Assembly: GCA_004555335.1 (NCBI GenBank)
Contig: SFII01000071.1
Location: forward strand, 1 to 7,516
DNA from: Coriobacteriaceae bacterium
GTDB taxonomy: Bacteria; Actinomycetota; Coriobacteriia; Coriobacteriales; Eggerthellaceae
DNA length: 7,516 nucleotides
Direction: 5' to 3'
A program made the translations under genes and the position numbers. This document shows positions 5,794 to 7,516 of the stretch, in pieces (position 1 is the first letter of the stretch; each line of letters begins with the position of its first letter). The notes beneath the pieces were generated by a model, which was given only the letters and a program-made list of their open reading frames with translations, ran no database searches and was not told the origin of the DNA.

Positions 5794-6012
5794 GGCCACC
5801 CGTTTCAGAGCTGGTGCGGTATCGCCTTCAGTTGGGTGAGGGCTTGAAGCGGAAGCTTTCGTGTCCGGGCCGACGGGCTGCTTATGGCGTTTCGGAAGCG
5901 ATTCGGGTTCGGTAATGGCGTTTTCCAAAGAGAATGCCCGCCCATCCCCGAATGTCCGTGTTCGTTCATTGGAAGCGGTCCGGGCTTTCTAGGGGTGAGT
6001 TGGCGGTTTCCC

Positions 6013-6036
6013 TATACTAAAGGCGATTTTTATAAT
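6013..6036 (+). promoter_or_regulatory. Probable promoter region of the threonine ammonia-lyase gene
   Basis: An exact TATAAT stands at 6031-6036, 25 bases before the ATG, with a second -10-like TATACT at 6013-6018. Neither has a good -35 hexamer at the usual spacing; TTCCCT at 6008-6013 is the best for TATAAT. Use of the TATAAT box would give a leader of only about 20 bases, leaving no room for an attenuator or riboswitch. Confidence 0.5.
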
Positions 6037-6048
6037 CCAGCACGAAAC

Positions 6049-6053
6049 GAGGT
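6049..6053 (+). promoter_or_regulatory. Ribosome binding site of the threonine ammonia-lyase gene
   Basis: GAGGT lies eight bases before the ATG at 6062, and supports that start. The bases between 5794 and 6012 hold no gene that I can support; they contain the outer yjdF leader and a short direct repeat. Confidence 0.6.
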
Positions 6054-6061
6054 AGATACGC

Positions 6062-7273
6062 ATGCTCACCATCGACGCATTCGAGGATGCCTGCGCGAAG
6101 GTTCGCGAGGTCACGCAAAAGACGAGTCTCATCGAAAGCCCGCATTTCAGCGAGGCAACCGGGAACAAGGTTTTCTTCAAGCCGGAAAACCTTCAACGTA
6201 CCGGTGCGTATAAGGTGCGCGGAGCGTATTACAAGATCAGCACCCTGACCGACGAGGAACGTGCACGCGGTTTGATCACCGCTTCTGCGGGAAACCATGC
6301 CCAGGGCGTCGCTTATGCCGCCTCCCGTTGCGGGGCGAAGGCGGTCATCGTCATGCCCACTACCACGCCTTTGATCAAGGTGGAGCGCACGAAGAGCTAC
6401 GGCGCGGAGGTTATCCTCTACGGCGATGTGTATGACGAAGCCTGCGAGCGAGCCTATGAGCTTGCCGATGAATTCGGTTACACCTTCATCCATCCCTTCA
6501 ACGACCTTGACGTGGCAACGGGCCAGGGAACCATCGCGATGGAAATCGTGCAGGAGCTGCCCTTCGTGGACTACATCCTGGTTCCTATCGGGGGAGGCGG
6601 CCTTGCAACCGGGGTTTCCTCGCTTGCGAAGATCCTGAATCCGCATATCAAGGTGATCGGCGTCGAGCCCTCAGGCGCTGCCTGCATGAAGGCCTCGCTT
6701 GAAGCCGGCCACGTGGTCAAGCTGCCCCATGTCAGCACCATCGCCGATGGCACTGCGGTGCAGCAGCCGGGCGATATCATCTTCCCTTACCTGCAGGAAA
6801 ACATCGACGGTATCATCACCGTGGATGATTCGGAGCTGATCGCCGCCTTTTTGGATATGGTGGAAAGCCACAAGATGATCGTCGAGAATTCGGGCTTGCT
6901 GACCGTTGCCGCCCTGAAGCACCTGGACGTGAAGGGCAAGAAGGTGGTTTCCATCCTTTCGGGTGGCAATATGGATGTGATCACCATGTCTTCCGTGGTC
7001 CAGCACGGTCTGATCCAGCGCGACCGCATCTTCACCGTTTCCGTGCTGCTGCCCGACAGGCCCGGCGAACTCGTGCGCGTTGCAGGGCTTATCGCCGACG
7101 AGGGCGGCAACGTCGTGCGTTTGGACCACAACCAGTTCGTAAGCACCAACCGCAATGCCGCCGTGGAGTTGAGGGTGACCATCGAAGCCTTCGGAACCTC
7201 GCATAAGCTGGCCATCGTGAAGGCTTTGGAGGAAGCCGGCTTCAAACCCAAGTTGATTCAGGCGCATCTGTAG
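6062..7273 (+). CDS. ilvA: Threonine ammonia-lyase (threonine dehydratase), single ACT domain
   Basis: This 403-residue enzyme uses pyridoxal phosphate to turn L-threonine into 2-oxobutanoate and ammonia, in the cytoplasm; the product feeds isoleucine synthesis or threonine catabolism. The fold-type II catalytic domain fills about residues 1-320: PENLQRTGAYKVRGA (41-55) carries the cofactor lysine K51, SAGNHAQG (75-82) is the substrate and cofactor Asn loop, GGGGLATG (177-184) is the phosphate-binding loop, and SGGN (300-303) is near its end. Residues about 323-403 form one ACT domain (FTVSVLLPDRPGEL onward), a small regulatory module. The length and single ACT fit the roughly 400-residue class, which is commonly annotated ilvA but overlaps tdcB-like catabolic enzymes; long biosynthetic IlvA proteins have two ACT-like repeats. 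No ilv or tdc partner gene is next to it, so pathway role stays open. Serine can be an alternative substrate in the family. Confidence 0.95.
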   Translation: MLTIDAFEDACAKVREVTQKTSLIESPHFSEATGNKVFFKPENLQRTGAYKVRGAYYKISTLTDEERARGLITASAGNHAQGVAYAASRCGAKAVIVMPTTTPLIKVERTKSYGAEVILYGDVYDEACERAYELADEFGYTFIHPFNDLDVATGQGTIAMEIVQELPFVDYILVPIGGGGLATGVSSLAKILNPHIKVIGVEPSGAACMKASLEAGHVVKLPHVSTIADGTAVQQPGDIIFPYLQENIDGIITVDDSELIAAFLDMVESHKMIVENSGLLTVAALKHLDVKGKKVVSILSGGNMDVITMSSVVQHGLIQRDRIFTVSVLLPDRPGELVRVAGLIADEGGNVVRLDHNQFVSTNRNAAVELRVTIEAFGTSHKLAIVKALEEAGFKPKLIQAHL

Positions 7274-7281
7274 GGCGGGGC

Positions 7282-7313
7282 CAGGTGGCTTCTTCTGGGG
7301 AAGAAACCACCTG
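7282..7313 (+). terminator. Stem-loop just after the threonine ammonia-lyase gene
   Basis: CAGGTGG (7282-7288) pairs with CCACCTG (7307-7313), and beyond one C/A mismatch TTCTTC (7290-7295) pairs with GAAGAA (7300-7305) around a TGGG loop. No T-tract follows, so it is more likely a 3'-end-stabilising hairpin than the terminator itself. Confidence 0.5.
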
Positions 7314-7337
7314 TCTCGAAGCGGGATAACCAGTAAG

Positions 7338-7375
7338 AAAGATGCCTATCGATTGTTTGCGGTAGGCATCTTTTT
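7338..7375 (+). terminator. Bidirectional intrinsic terminator between ilvA and the histidine kinase gene
   Basis: AAAGATGCCTA (7338-7348) pairs with TAGGCATCTTT (7363-7373), can be extended through a G-U pair to TCG/CGG, and leaves an 8-base loop. TTTTT follows on the plus strand, and on the minus strand the stem runs into TTTCTTAC. It lies between two convergent genes and probably serves both. Confidence 0.88.
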
Positions 7376-7388
7376 CGTTAACGAGACA

Positions 7389-7516
7389 CTATTGCGTGTT
7401 TTTCCCGATCCCGATCGAATCCAGGGGAAGGACGAGCAGGATCGTGGTGCCGGTATCGCTTGTTTCCTCCACCCGAATGCTCCCGTCGTGGAGGTTCGCG
7501 ATTTCCCAGACAAGGG
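7389..7516 (-). CDS. Sensor histidine kinase, C-terminal end only (partial)
   Basis: Only the last 41 codons are in the window; the gene continues past the right edge. The visible end reads LVWEIANLHDGSIRVEETSD followed by TGTTILLVLPL. This matches the last part of the GHKL ATPase domain of sensor histidine kinases, where an H.G.I.V stretch leads into the G2-type G.GT box and a final strand with a hydrophobic-LP ending. The sensor part and family cannot be judged. A response-regulator partner would be expected nearby, outside the window. It is convergent with the threonine ammonia-lyase gene and shares its terminator. A different GHKL ATPase is possible but less likely. Confidence 0.8.
   Translation of the reverse strand, partial: LVWEIANLHDGSIRVEETSDTGTTILLVLPLDSIGIGKNTQ

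Noticed and set aside
5189..5839. Open plus-strand frames opposite yjdF
   Set aside because: They overlap a recognisable yjdF gene on the other strand, are unusually rich in Cys, Phe, Leu and Arg, and match no family I know.
6013..6061. Amino-acid attenuator or leader peptide before ilvA
   Set aside because: The TATAAT box lies only 25 bases from the start codon, and no Thr- or Ile-rich short frame or terminator/antiterminator pair is present.

Overview
The window looks like part of a moderately GC-rich actinobacterial chromosome. Codon use, the single-ACT-domain threonine ammonia-lyase, the small HTH plus zinc-ribbon regulator and the YjdF-family protein would suit a gut or oral Coriobacteriia-type organism (Eggerthella/Olsenella relatives). 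That taxonomic guess is inference; no rRNA or other marker is present.

The left half (about 1-4526) is a compact three-gene, plus-strand unit that ends at a textbook intrinsic terminator. It holds (i) the 3' part of a gene for a very large protein I do not recognise, open at the left edge; (ii) a 526-residue protein with a divergent Ser/Thr-kinase-like domain followed by a C-terminal segment resembling a RyR domain, whose start overlaps the previous stop as TAATG; and (iii) a 133-residue nucleoside 2-deoxyribosyltransferase-like protein. A nucleotide-processing fold, a domain family proposed to sense nucleotide-derived ligands, and a kinase in one transcript suggest a nucleotide-signal-linked conflict or defence module. 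This is the most interesting part of the window, and the first gene is its unexplained component.

The right half is more ordinary. A 147-residue XRE-type regulator with a Zn_ribbon_2-type C-terminus (4643-5086) is followed by two hairpins, one a perfect 28-bp palindrome with a T-rich tail. Convergent to it, on the minus strand, lies a yjdF-family gene (5209-5631). Its long leader can fold into nested stems and carries an exact 8-nt anti-Shine-Dalgarno sequence and a terminator-like hairpin, in the place where the azaaromatic-sensing yjdF riboswitch occurs. Divergent from yjdF is a catabolic-type threonine ammonia-lyase gene (6062-7273) with a TATAAT box 25 bp before its start codon. It ends at two hairpins, the second a bidirectional terminator shared with a convergent minus-strand gene. 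Only the last 41 codons of that gene are in the window; they look like the C-terminal end of a sensor histidine kinase ATPase domain.

No tRNA, rRNA, CRISPR array, insertion sequence or attachment site was seen.
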